This document shows positions 21,160 to 32,522 of a stretch of DNA of 64,000 bases, piece by piece (positions within the stretch are counted from its first letter, which is position 1; every line of letters starts with the position of its first letter). This DNA is from Chlorokybus atmophyticus (lineage: Eukaryota > Streptophyta > Chlorokybophyceae > Chlorokybales > Chlorokybaceae): contig RHPI01002069.1 in the NCBI GenBank assembly GCA_009103225.1, positions 2,636,556 to 2,700,555 of the forward strand, given 5' to 3'. Under the pieces are notes generated by a model. That model had not been told where the DNA came from, did not search any database, and saw nothing but the letters and a program-made list of their open reading frames with translations. A program made the translations under genes and the position numbers.

Positions 21160-23830
21160 GTGAATGGCGGCCAGGTTTTCCGCCTCTGGCATGCAAGGGT
21201 AGCGGCGGCAGTGGCGGCGGAGGCGGCGGCGCGTGTTGCTGGATATAATGATGCAGATTACATTGGCAACACTTGTGTCGACGTCAGTAGTGAGCTATGC
21301 AAGTCCTTTGTCCATATTGCCACATGCGCTTCGCCACACACACGGTCTACATGCACATTGTTTGCAACAGGGTGTGCAAGCAAATCAAGCTGTATGTTGA
21401 CCAGCGTCCATTACAGTACGATGCGGGTCATGCTAAACTGGGGAGTTCAATCCAGGATGCGCACATGCTTAAATGCTGAAGGACCCCTCTAGGAGACACA
21501 CGCACAGCATCAACAGAAGGAGGAGGAAGTGAACTAGGGCTTTTGATGTGTGCGTGTGCCTGAGAAACCTGTGGCACGCCTACATGGAAGTGGAGGCGTC
21601 CCTTCGCACACGCACACGTCGGAATCCAGGTGGTATGGCTCGGAGCATGCTCTTGCAGTGGCATTCGTGCAGTGCAACAACGGCCAAGGCCTGTCGGCAT
21701 CCGACATGGGGCGGATCATCAAATGCATCCGAAATGCACACTTCTTGACGGAAGAGCTCCAGTGGGAGATCGGTGTGCAGGTGACCAGCTACCTCCGTAC
21801 CACAATTGCTTTCTCAGTCTGAGGTGTGTTCATGATGTGCGATGCATGTGCTTCAACCATCAGAGCCATGTCGCATATGCACATGCGAGTGTGCTGCCGT
21901 ATCAGAACTACGTGACAGCTGACCTACGCAAGTCTGAAGACCCTGAGGATCAGAACATCAGCATCACATATATGTCGGCCAAGGTCGAAATGCAGTATCT
22001 AATGCAGTATCTATGCAGTATCTAATCTGAGGCCAGCATGCCTGTTAGTGCCCTTGGTCGAAGCAGGTGTGGCTCGCGCGGTTGTGTGGCAATCCACATG
22101 CCGCGAATGGCTTCAATCTCTAGTACATTGTGGTGACGAGCACAGCTTTGGCCATCCTTCCATGGGCGATTGGTGGAAGGATGTGGAGGTGGTTCTAAGG
22201 AGAGAGGTGGGGGAAGCGTCCTACATGGCTCATGCCGTTCTGTACAGTGACAAGACCACGCTGGACAGCGCGGGCAAGCGCTCTTGTTACCCTCTGATGG
22301 CACCACTTGCCAACTACAGTTGGGACATGTATGCTAGCAACATGGGGGTTGTTATCATAGCGCTTTTGCTGGCGGTTGACGCAGTGGCCGGGCATCCCAC
22401 CTGGGCGTTGAGCAAGGAATCGTTCTCATTTCAGAAACGTGAGATTTTTCATGACGCTTTCAATGTAGTGGTAGGGGATATGAAGCGGGCGAGCTAGGAA
22501 GGTCTGCAGCTCATCGACCTGAATGGCATCGAGCGTCGTGTGTTTACTGAACTTGCCAACTACATCAGCGACTTGCGAATAGTGGGCATGCATGGTTGTG
22601 ATTGGATGCAGCCTGCCAGCAAACAATCCATGGAGGATGTTGTCAATGGAGCATCTGAGTTTGTTGTGTTGCAGGAGACTGCCACACTTGCACGCACTGT
22701 GTTGGGCAACCAAACACGACATTCTTGCAATGTTTGTCTCATAACCAAATCAGATCTGTTGAAACCGGATGAGGACCGGGAATTGAGAACCGAGACTTTC
22801 TACACACCAGCAATACGTCAGCTGTGGGCGGACCTACATAGCGGTGTTAGGAATGCATGCCAGACAGTCAAGGCTTTCAAAGAGCAGCACTCCATGCATG
22901 TCGAGGAGGTAATGGTCAAATTACCGGCATTCGCGAGGATGAAAGGCTTTCCGTGTAACCAGGCAATATGGGTTGGCAACAGAATGCATTGTGGGGTTGG
23001 CGACAGACTCGGGTGCCCAAAGCTGATTGCTACTCTCTTCTTGCCCCTGACGCAATGCATGTGCTGAAAGACATCATTAACCACCTGCTTGCTGCTGTGT
23101 ACGACGCTGCGAAGGAACGACTGCGTCCATTCACGAGACAGATTCTGCAAGCCAAGCACGTCTTTGGTGTTGCTTCTGTGTTGAACACAAAAGCCAACCA
23201 CTTGTGGTCACAAGCAGATGTGCACAGGCCAAATGCATGTAAGGCGACTCTACGGGTTTCGCACTTCAAGGCACCCACAAGCACAGTAGATTTCTTCCTG
23301 TCCAGCCAATCCTTTTAGGTGGTGGAGAAAGTGGCGGTGCTGCAGCTGCTGCCGGTCCTTGCAGACGGTTTGCTGCTCGACAGTAAGGGCAACGATTTCT
23401 TCACCATTGCTGCCGCATCGCTTGCCAAGTGGAATAGAAAGATGCTCAAAGCGTATGAACACACAAGAGAGACCCTGACCACAGCCGACAACGAGCTGGC
23501 TGCCTTCAAATCTGCAGTGTTGCATCCGCTACTGTCGTTGTATTCCACACAAGGGTCAGGTTGGAAGATTGAGAAGATGCCTCGGCTCACTCATTTTGGG
23601 CCAGCAATTGTCTGCAGTGGACACCTTGATTGGTTCAGCGCCAACAGCATAGAGCAGACGCACGCCCAAAATATCAAACAGTGGGCGCGTGGTGGCAACA
23701 ACCGGGACTACAAGGCGCGTATCCTGAAGGAATGAAGCTGTGCGGAATATGCGACAGAGGATGGCATGGTTGTGGATTCCGAGATGCGCTCGATCATGGC
23801 GTAGGCGCGGCAGCAGCGCTGTAATGTACT
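21160..23830 (+). mobile_element. Plavaka-like (CACTA-related) transposase, decayed
   Basis: Plus-strand pieces in order: a C2H2-type finger (21297-21380, LCPYCHMRFATHTVYMH), a segment at 21550-21822 (SASDMGRIIKCIRNAHFL), 22048-22497 with the (Y)-S-D-K-T motif (HAVLYSDKTTLDSAGKRSCYP), 22540-23067, 22968-23318 (LAPDAMHVLKDIINHLL), and 23319-23735 ending HLDWFSANSIEQTHAQNIKQW. This series matches my memory of Plavaka-type transposases: zinc finger, S-D-K-T followed by a P-x-Y/P-L block, then D-x-x-H, then S-x-x-E-x-x-H. Internal stops (for example 22495-22497) and frame changes near 22970 and 23318 indicate a broken copy, although some breaks could be introns. Termini were not identified. Confidence 0.6.
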
Positions 23831-24635
23831 AAAGAAGACGGACAAGTTGCTACGGATGGATGTGCTGAAAAGGAGGGAGTTTAGCCCGTACTGGAGCGGT
23901 TCTGCGCGTAACCGCCAAGTCGCCCTGAAGACTCCTTCGCCGACAAGCTGCCTGCCACCCTGAACAGCTGGGTGAGGAGGGAACAAATGGAGTTGGCCGA
24001 CGGGTGGCATGCTGTTCGCATGATGAACAAAGGCGCAGCGGTGTACATGACACTCGGAGTTAGCATGGCGCGCGCAATTGGGATGTGCCGTGGGCGGCCT
24101 TGGTTCTCTACACTTGAGTTGGAAGGTGATGAGGATGGTGTGAACGTGACGTGGTGGGCTCAGGCAAACCTTTTTTTGCGCGTGGTGGTGTGGGGTGGTA
24201 GCGGCAAGCGCGTGTGGAAGGTGGTCGTGTTGTCCGCTGGTACACAAAGCTGTATGTGACGAGCGACACAAAGTGCATTGCTCTGGAATGGGAAAAGCGT
24301 CGAGGGGGTCCACATCTCGATGTCGTGAAACGGCATTGCCCAGCTTCTCCCTATGTTTAACAAGGACAGAGCCTGTGTACAAGAGGGCAAGTATTAGGTG
24401 AACTTTCACTGCACTGCCACGTGACACATGTACTTGTCTCACTACTCTAAGTTTGGAGCATATCAGTCACTTAGGCATTGCTAATCGTATGCTAAGACTT
24501 TTGCATGTGGACGTGTACAATATCGGGCAGCTGTCATTGCACAACTGTCACCACAATTGAATGTTGAATGCAACAATTAGTCATCTGTGTGCCATTAAGC
24601 ATTAATACAGTGCACCACACTCAAGCCTCATAGTT

Positions 24636-25385
24636 TCATGATATAGAAGGGGAGTCACAGCGCATATCCATTGTTTCAAGCATGAGACGCCCTACGCACT
24701 CCGCCATTGCGGGAGCAACTGCATTCGCTATGGTAACGGCCGAGGTCATCCATGGCACTCCTAGCGCTGTTTGCCATGCAACAATGCCGCCCCTGGTGCT
24801 TGGAAGGCTATAGACCGGGTACATTTGCTGTGGCGCGTTTAATGTCACAATTGTCTTCTTCGCGCTAGCGGACATATGCGGTAATAGCAGTCTAACCGTC
24901 TTGCCCGTGTGCGAGCAGCGTGCTGGTGCGGTAGCTACCACTGGCTGTGTTCAAAACAGACGGTGTCGGAAGGTTGATAGGCCAAACATTGTGCCACAAA
25001 GGGACAGATTGGGTCTGAATGAGGAAGCTGCTCCTGGCACATTCTCAATGACAAACTTGACCTGGCTTGCAAGCAGCAGATGTCGGACGAGCGATATCAT
25101 AACGTGGTGACTCCAAGATGTGCCATGTGCCGCCCGTTGAGGTGCCGAGATAGCACCTATATAGGCCTGGCATGGTGGACTGACCCATATGAGCTCGTAC
25201 TTGCTCAGCTCTCCTGCACTCATGGTGCATACATCGCAGTGTATGAAGGGCAGCGGGTACTCAGAGGAGGGACTTATGTCCATCCCGGTCACGTCAAAGC
25301 CTGCGTGATATAGATCGACACTGGCACCGTCACCGCAACAGGTTGAGTGCCCTTGGTCTATGTGTGCGTCCAAGCTTGTTGTCAA
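24636..25385 (-). pseudogene. Cytosine-5 DNA methyltransferase, phage/mobile-element type, one in-frame stop
   Basis: Minus-strand frame 25385-24951 has the conserved C5-MTase series: motif I CCGDGASVDLYHAGFDVTG followed by MDI (S-adenosylmethionine site), motif IV WVSPPCQAY with the catalytic Pro-Cys, motif VI FVIENVPGA, and motif VIII LSTFRHRLF. A TGA at 24951-24953 interrupts, and the same frame resumes to 24636 with a C-terminal PWMTSAVTIANAVAPA block resembling motifs IX-X. Apart from the stop and a degenerate start of motif I, all catalytic motifs are present. The compact layout resembles phage and mobile-element Dcm-type enzymes rather than host DNMT1/CMT/DRM. It lies directly downstream of a Tudor-like domain on the same strand. 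It could be translated if the TGA is within an intron, but I see no good donor. Confidence 0.75.
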
Positions 25386-25394
25386 ATGGTGTGT

Positions 25395-25795
25395 ATGTGG
25401 TCAAGGCTGGCTGTGGTGCTGGCCAGGGACCAACAATGATGCCATCCGGGCTTACTTTGCGACTGACATTCTCCCCTCCGGCGCGCAAAACATGGCGTGC
25501 CCCGTCAACTGATGTGTACGCGAATACGTTGTGCCCTTTGAAGTTGATGGTTTGTAGTCAATTAAATACTATACGCTGCTGCCCTGCAAAGCCATTTTCT
25601 ATTGCACCATGCATATATGACGTCCTCCAATCTCGCACGCCAGGAAGCGATGCTGACCTGACACTTGCTTAGTTCATCCGCAACGTCCGCATACCATTCC
25701 CCATCCAGCGGCCAATGCACCATGACACTCACACCGATCAGCTGCTCGCATTTCAACTTAACTGCGTTCCGCAGCCAGTGCAGTGCGCTGTCCAA
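25395..25795 (-). CDS. Tudor/agenet-like domain exons upstream of the C5-methyltransferase
   Basis: Two minus-strand segments. The first, 25795 to about 25660, reads EQLIGVSVMVHWPLDGEWYADV, the G-x-x-V-x-V-x-W-P-L-D-x-x-W-Y pattern of Tudor-like strands. The second, about 25550-25400, reads KGHNVFAYTSVDGARHVLRA followed by GGEN, resembling the second half of the barrel. An intron or disruption lies between them. Such domains bind methylated lysine or arginine in chromatin proteins. The adjacency suggests a Tudor-C5-MTase fusion, but the junction at about 25386 is out of frame as read. Confidence 0.45.
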
Positions 25796-26039
25796 CGGTT
25801 AATGGTTTGCCTTCTCTACAGCGGCTAGGGTGGGGAACTGCCCACGCCCGTGTCCTGGAAGACTGCTTTGAATGTGACAATAGCTTCAACATGCATGAAA
25901 TAAGCATACGCCCAACATAACATGCAGTGATACGTCGCTGTCCAATCTGCTGAACCTCAACAGCATCCACCACCTGTCCACCAACCACATGTCCCGGTGT
26001 TGTCCATGTGAAGAAGCGCATGGGTTCCCCTCGCCACTC

Positions 26040-26368
26040 GAAGCATGAATGCGAGCACGATTCGCACACGCACTGCACGCAATGGAAAAACTCGGGTTCC
26101 TTGCACAGCACTTTGCCGAGGCGGCAACCAAACACATCGACATTGTGTGGGGTGATGCCAGCAAGCAGCACTACAACCGTGGCACACTGTCTGCACTCGC
26201 TGGCATTCGGTCAAGTGTGCTCGCATTTGCTGCCTACGGCCAGTGGCACATACGTATGCATTGCATTGTGGGCACAGCAAGCATGGTCTCCTAGGTGAGG
26301 GGGATTTAACTGCTGCCGCCAACATCATGCGAAATGTGAATCGGCACGGCTGCCCACAAACTGAGTGA
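26040..26368 (+). pseudogene. Possible Fanzor/TnpB-like nuclease C-terminal fragment
   Basis: One frame reads KHIDIVWGDASKQHYNRGTL, resembling the (Y/W)-G-D-A-S block before the RuvC region in Fanzor/TnpB proteins. A second frame directly downstream reads LHCGHSKHGLL followed by GEGDLTAAANIMRN, which fits the terminal zinc finger and D-x-x-A-A-x-N-I motif (RuvC-III). A frameshift around 26240 separates them. No upstream catalytic motifs were found, so this would be a truncated copy. The evidence is two short motifs in the right order, so the call is tentative. Confidence 0.33.
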
Positions 26369-26454
26369 GACTTTAGGGTATGGGCATCAATCTAGGGTTG
26401 CCAGCTTACGAACCCTAAATGAGTCACACTTTAAGAAGCACGATTGAACCGTGG

Positions 26455-26575
26455 ACGGTATTATAGTACCATTTATGATACTACATCAACATGAATGGTA
26501 CTCCATCCACTAATGGTACTAGTGTACAAGGCTACTCGCATACTACCACGATGGTAGAGTAATACTGTGCTGTCA
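26455..26575. repeat. Cluster of short GGTAC-core palindromes
   Basis: Several interrupted palindromes such as GTACCATTTATGATAC, ATGAATGGTACTCC, CTAATGGTACTAGTGTAC and CTACCACGATGGTAG occur within 120 bp. Confidence 0.65.
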
Positions 26576-26639
26576 TCCCGTGCAACTCAGAGCGCTGTCC
26601 AAGTTTGTTGCTGTCGACCACGCTCTGAACCTGCAAGGT

Positions 26640-27300
26640 GTGCAAGCCATGCACTAATTTAGGCGCCGGGCAGTCATCATACACATGTACAGCCAATGCT
26701 GCTGACAACAGCAAATCTCGGGTGCACCATGCTGCAATTATACACGCACCTACTTGGTTCGCAGGTGTTCAACACAACACTACGGTACATGCACAATCGT
26801 CATCAAGGCGGGGCCCAAATCACCGCCGACACATTGGCGTCTTGCAGCAGGTGTGGCGACTAAAACGGGTGGGGTTGCTTGCACATGGGACACGCTTGTA
26901 GCTCCTTTGATTTATTTGCCACATGCTTCCGCTGGAATATAATGCACATGGCACAATCCTTTCTTGCAACAGGGCGTCTCCCCATCCGCTGGGGGGGTGA
27001 GCTCTTCAATGCAACAGTTCAGCACGCATGGTGCACGCGGTGTGCAAGCTGCCTCGGCCACAAAACTATGGCCACCACAAAACTATGGCCACCAAACTAT
27101 GTTATCTCGTTGGAGGCGCAGCGACTCCTATCTGAATGGCGAAGCATACCGCTATATTGCCTGCCCAATCACCCGACGCCCATCTGCCGCCATACGCCAC
27201 CTGCTAGTCTTGGTGGTCTCGTGCAGCATGCGTTCATCCAGGCCCTCGACATGGCTGTCGTTACTCGTGTAATTGCCCGCATCGCCCATTTCTTTAAACT
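26640..27300. other. No gene recognised
   Basis: There are long open frames on the plus strand (for example 26879-27490) but no motif. A short direct repeat ACAAAACTATGGCCACCA occurs twice near 27060-27090. Probably transposon debris. Confidence 0.4.
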
Positions 27301-27301
27301 T

Positions 27302-28223
27302 TCACAGAATCAGCTCGACGTGCCGTATGATATACAGCCACTGCCAGTCAAAGCATGTCAAGTACAGCTCGAATGGTTTTACTTGCCACCTAGTATATTT
27401 GCTCAGGTAGTGGCACACATCTCGACCTGCATCAGTCAACATCAACAGGTACATCTGTTGCAGCAGGTCAATGTTCTGCTCCGCGGATAGCTCTTGCACA
27501 TTGCCGGGTTGCTGCGGCAGCATCAACACCATAATATCGAGGACGGCGAGGGGCAACAACGTACTACGGATGGCCATGTCGTGTTTGGGTTCCAACCACG
27601 GCCAATCCCCATAGGTATGTTTAAACCGCACTCTCCGTGTTTGCTCCCACTTATTGCATACTTTCGTCACCCACATAAAGGCATGCCGCATGCAGTGATG
27701 CAGCGCTTCTTGGGCGTATTGTAGGGCGATCAACTCATTTGCACTACGAGTCAGCCCTTCAAAGCGTCTGCGCGTCGGTGCTTTGAGCTTAGGCAGCTCG
27801 TGCCGCACCGGCTGTCTCTCTATGGACGATGCTAAGCAGCCACATGACGTTGTAAACCCGCCTGTGCCTACTTCAGACACACAGTCAGCCCCAATGAGGC
27901 TTCAAGGCGCTGTGCTTCTTCTATCTACATTGCAACGATGCCTCACCTTTGCTTTCTTGGTCCTGGCAGCGTCCCTTGTTCCAACAACCTGCTTCTTTGT
28001 TAGGGGGGTCAATCTGCACATTCTTGCAGGCGCCCTTGGCATTGTCACTTAGAGGAGGTAAGGCGTTGGTTTCTTGCTCTGCAGCCTTGCGCTTGTTGGT
28101 TGCCTCCCGTTCCTCCACAACCTGATGTTGCTTTACGAGGTCGAGCACGAAGCCTTTATATTTCAGCGCAGCTTTCACGACACCTCGATCAGTCTCTTTA
28201 CCAACAAGACAGGCTGATATCAA
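27302..28223 (-). CDS. Unidentified transposon-type protein, two exons
   Basis: The first segment, 28223 to about 27950, is Lys/Glu-rich and helical (KETDRGVVKAALKYKGFVLD; EEREATNKRKAAEQE). The second, 27880-27302, reads as a well-composed domain (LTRSANELIALQYAQEALHH; CNKWEQTRRVRFKHTYGDWPW; QPGNVQELSAEQNIDLLQQM). Composition is clearly protein-like with no stops for 190 codons, yet I recognise no family. The flanks are all transposon-related, so a transposon accessory ORF is likelier than a host gene. Confidence 0.4.
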
Positions 28224-29039
28224 TGTGGCAAGCGTGTCTTAATGCCGCGGAAGGTGGACGCGCTCTGGCTACGAGGGGAGCAGGTGCGGCATGTGAGACC
28301 ACTTTTGCATGCAGCAAGGGGGGCTGTATATAAGACCCGGGATAAGATGGCTCCCTATGTTGCAAAGGACGAATATAAGCTTATGCAGTGCCTGACGCAT
28401 TGTTACCAAGACACAAACATAAAAGACAGCGACTTACCTCAATGGCTCGTAGGCTGCATGGAGCAGGGGAAGCGATGGGGGCTAACAAGGTGGTATTTGG
28501 GTGCACTCTCCCCGCCACCCTCAATTGCAGACTTGTCACGGAGCTCGTGAGCCATGGGCACAGGATGCGCCACTGCTCCAATGGACCTGTCGGGATTCAA
28601 CAGGCCAACATGCATGTTACACTGATGCCGCATTGCCGCCGCGCCCATCAGCAAGTGAGATTGAAGGACCAGTTGATGGGATTGAATCTAGGCTTGCATA
28701 TAGGAGCTTCAACAGGACCTAGTGCACTGTGGTGTTGTCAACCAATCACATGTGGGATAGCTGCATGCTTGCGACACGGCAATTGCAATAGTCAACTGCG
28801 TCACACCGTCATCCGATGAGTCAGTTGGTTGCTTTGAAACATTACATGCGGCATTGCTGGTTGATGCGCGAATGATTGCATGGATTGCGTCATTGCTGGT
28901 TGATGCACCACTAGTTGAATGCCGGACGAATGGCCACGCGCTCTTGTGCTCAAACCCAGCCTACTTCGTTCGGCACGCGCACGCGACTTCGCACGCTTAC
29001 GCACATCCTAGCATGCAAAGGTAGGCACGCATTGGAGGT

Positions 29040-29653
29040 GCATGCAGTTAACATGCACATCAAGATAGGCAACAACATACCGCCGCCCAGCTCTGTCTAT
29101 CTGCTCTGGCTTCCGCAATGTCGGCTTTACCGTGGGGTGGGTATGGGTGAATAGTGGAGGCCTGCAGCCACGCTACATCTATCACATGGACTAAGCCCAA
29201 AACAAAAAATGCTCTTGCAAGGAAATGCATATGACTGTTTAGCGTACCTCTGCATTCCTTTGTGCAAATTCCCACGCAATTGGTCGCGCATGGTTCTGAC
29301 AAAGGGCTCTAAGGACTGCAGCTCATGATCCACTCCGTGTTGCAGAAAGCGAGCCACCAAGCAGCTCTCTGTGTGAAGATGGTCTTAATGGCTTGTTTGT
29401 TGGATTGTCCACTGTTGGTGATGCATGTTGGACAACCCCATTGCTGACGCCTGCCATGATCCATGACATGGCGCCCGGTATTAGCTAGCTTCGCTGCTTG
29501 AACTCTTACGACCACAACTTTTCGCAAGATGTGCCGCTGCCGCCGCCGCCGCCGCCTCCTCCTACTCCGAGTCCTCCGCCTCCTAGTCGAACCCAGGTCT
29601 ACTACGCCTGACATTCGAGCCGTTATTGACCTGATGCCCCTGCGTGCCATCAT
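29040..29653 (-). pseudogene. hAT-type transposase fragment (BED-like finger and DUF659-like start)
   Basis: One minus-strand frame reads LANTGRHVMDHGRRQQWGCP followed by TC, resembling the H/C half of a BED finger. A second reads a W-W-L segment and VARFLQHGVDHELQSLEPFV followed by RTMRDQL, the (A)-R-F-x-x-x-x-G...F...M pattern at the start of hAT transposases. The two frames are offset, so the copy is broken or spliced. An Arg-rich stretch encoded by CCGCCG repeats lies between 29540 and 29580. Confidence 0.4.
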
Positions 29654-29714
29654 CCGGCCATCAATGAAGCTGTTTGAGTGAGTGCACGCTCACTCCCATT
29701 AGAGCTAATCAAGC

Positions 29715-29870
29715 AATGCCTCCGTCGTACCATGGATGGTACGACAGAGCCATAGTACGCCAATGGCTGGGTTGGACGAGAGATGCCTTTGTCGTACCAT
29801 GTTACGCCCAAGCCATTGTTACCCTTGGTTGTACGAAGCATGGATGGTACGAATGCATAAGTCATACATC
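29715..29870. repeat. Cluster of short TCGTACCATG palindromes
   Basis: TCGTACCATGGATGGTACGA is a near-perfect palindrome. TCGTACCATG and CATGGATGGTACGAA recur downstream, spaced by unique sequence with a repeated GCCAATGGCT / GCCATTG word. Confidence 0.7.
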
Positions 29871-30719
29871 AACCATAGGAGAAGGGCGCACTACAAGTGC
29901 GACTTGTCATGCCTATCGCCCAAGCATGCCAGTCGTCATCGGGCATGCCTACAGCAAGACCCTCGCCCGGCTTACCAGCATGGCAACCCGCGCGCGCCTC
30001 TGACCAGTAGCTAGGTCATGTCCCTAGAGGAGCTCGTGACCATAGCCTGCATGGGCACCGCGCGTAGCTGTTCAGTTGTGGGTTCAGTTATAAGTCCGGT
30101 TCTATATCGAGTGGGCATTTCCTGTGGAAATAGCCTCGATATGACCGTTAGCTTATGTTCTGGACAGTCATGAGTTGACTTGTATAAGTAGGCACAGTGT
30201 TCACCGGATCAGCTGGTGACACTGTAAGTGAGAAAGCTAAGAGCTTGTGAAGCGACTTGAACTACGAACACACCGTCCTGGTTCCCAAGAATCCCCTCAC
30301 CGTGTGAGAGCCTGTGCATGTTCTTGTGCACTGTGCTTGTTCTTGCTGTGAGCTTTGTGTACTTGGTCGGGATGTGCTTGTTGGCATCAGTCAGGGCATA
30401 GCATCCACGTGTTGCTTGCTCATTCACCTCACTTAACAGTGTAATTCCTCTCCCACTCACGCAAAGAACTGTGTAAACGGCACTACCTATAGTAGTGGCT
30501 TGTTGACTTACAGTGTCACCCTCTTTGCTCAAGTGAGTGTAGTTGCAAGCTATACATCAGCATCGCAAGCTGTAGTTGTACACATCACAGTGCAGTGTTG
30601 TCACCTTCATCGCATAGCGCGCACAAGCGCTAGTGTGTTGGGTGATAGCAGCACTGGAGATCCCATTGTAGAACACAAACACTCTACCCTTCATCCACTT
30701 TCACCATCGCACCAGCTGT

Positions 30720-32512
30720 ATGAGCAGGCCCACCCCGTTCTCCCCAATAGACGAGGGTGACCTCAGCAGTTGGAGCCCAACCACCAACCTCACCTACGAG
30801 CGGACCAGTGACGGGAGCATCGACCGCAGCAGCAGAGGCTCGCGCTCCATCTCCGGCTTCACCCCGCTCCACTCTACTCCTCGTCATCAAGCTTCTCCAC
30901 TATCATCGGACAGCGACGACAACGAGATGGAGTCTTCCAGTTCAACCACATCCCTGCGCTTCTCCAGACGTGCCGGCACCACCTCGCTGGATGAGTTCAT
31001 CATCAAGTTCCATTCCAAGATGCGGCAGCAAGCTTTGAAGAACAAAGACTGGTCAGATGAGATCTCTTCCACATTGCTGCTCAGTATCTTGATTATGAAG
31101 CACACGATGTCTGGAAGTCCGTTGCTGAACTGCATCGAGTAGACGGCTATGGCGAGCTTGCCAGCACCATAGCATCTGCATCGCTGCACCGTCCAACAGG
31201 TGTCGTTCCACCTGCCACTTCAGTTGCAGTAACAGGCTTGTCCATAGCTGCAGCTCTCAAGCAGGCAGAGGAGGAGGAACCGGAGTTGGTACTTGTCAAC
31301 TTGACCCCTGCAGAAGTTGAGTCCAAGGAGGCCACACGTCGAGTTCGCATCCTTGACCGTTCTGCCGTCATCATTGAGGAACAAAGAGCTGCACAGCAAG
31401 CGGCAGCCGCAGAGTGGGGTACTCCTCTACCTCCGGCAACACCTGGCTCTCGTGCAGGAGGCAGTACCTTCACCCTCGGGTCAGTAGCACTGCGCGCACC
31501 AGCCATCTCCGTAGATGCTGCCATCTCTGATTCGCCACTCAAGGACCTGTACGCTGCCCTGCGCCGCACCTTCCCTCCTCAGACCACCAGCAAGGTTGAG
31601 GAGCTGAGACGCTTCCGACGCAAGCCCAATGAGGATCCCCTCCGCTTGTACTCCAGACTGGAAGGTCTGCTGAAGGACACTGACTACAGGATTGTCAGTG
31701 AGGAGGCTGCTGCAGTGATATACGTCAATGAGTTGGATGCGGCTCTGAGCGAGTCGACACGCTTGACTCTGAACTGCAGCAGGCCCCTTGACTACACCCT
31801 CAAGAAAGCTTTCGAGACTGCACAAGCCATCCATAAGCGCGCAGTGTATGAGAAAGCGGTGCTGGACACCAACCGCAGTGCCTCACGGCCTATGGCAGGC
31901 ACAAGTGCAGAGCCTCTTCGGCGGGACCGCAGCCGGGAGTCGCAAGGCATCCATTACAAGGATAAACGGTCAGCTCATGCTGCCCTTGTGGCTTCAGTGC
32001 TGTGCCACCGGTGTGGTCGACATGGCCACTACCAAAAGGAGTGCACCGAAGATTACGGCAACCTTGTGTGCGACCACTGCCACAAGACGGGACACTTGGA
32101 GACAGTATGCTGGCTCAAGTTCCCTGAGCTGCGGCCCCCTATTGACTACAACAACAGCAACAACGCTGTTGGCTACCGCGGCCACAACAACCCCGGGGGC
32201 TACAACAACAGCAACCACGCTGGCGGCCACAACAACAGCAACAACGCTGGTGGTCGCAACAACGGCAACAACGCTGGTGGCCACAACCCCAACAACAACA
32301 ACAACGCTGGCGGCCGCAAGGAAGAAGCTGGCTATAGAGGGAAAAACCGCCCTCCACAGCACAAAGGACTGGAGGGACGTCCTCGCGCTGGAGCTGCTGC
32401 TGTAAAGGCACCAACCAATCCACCGGCTATCGACCAAGTGGCAGCCCTGATGGCGCGCGTGGCACAGCTGGAGGAAAACAAGGAGCAGGACTATCAAGTC
32501 TGCTATGTTGCT
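30720..32512 (+). mobile_element. LTR-retrotransposon gag-like polyprotein with two zinc knuckles
   Basis: The frame starting at 30720 (MSRPTPFSPIDEGDLSS) runs to about 31080, where a one-base frame change transfers to the frame that continues through 31238 onward. It holds a retrotransposon-gag-like core (VEELRRFRRKPNEDPLRLYS; ALSESTRLTLNCSRPLDYTL), then two CCHC knuckles, CHRCGRHGHYQKEC and CDHCHKTGHLETVC, then an Asn/Gly-rich linker of imperfect NNSNNAGG repeats (about 32145-32310). It ends with a predicted helix (ALMARVAQLEENKEQD). No protease, reverse transcriptase or integrase follows, so this is a gag-only or truncated element. The AT-neutral stretch 30040-30700, with a TATA-like TGTATAAGTA near 30180, could be a 5' LTR plus leader, but no second LTR copy is seen. 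Confidence 0.65.
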
Positions 32513-32522
32513 AGGTGGGCAT

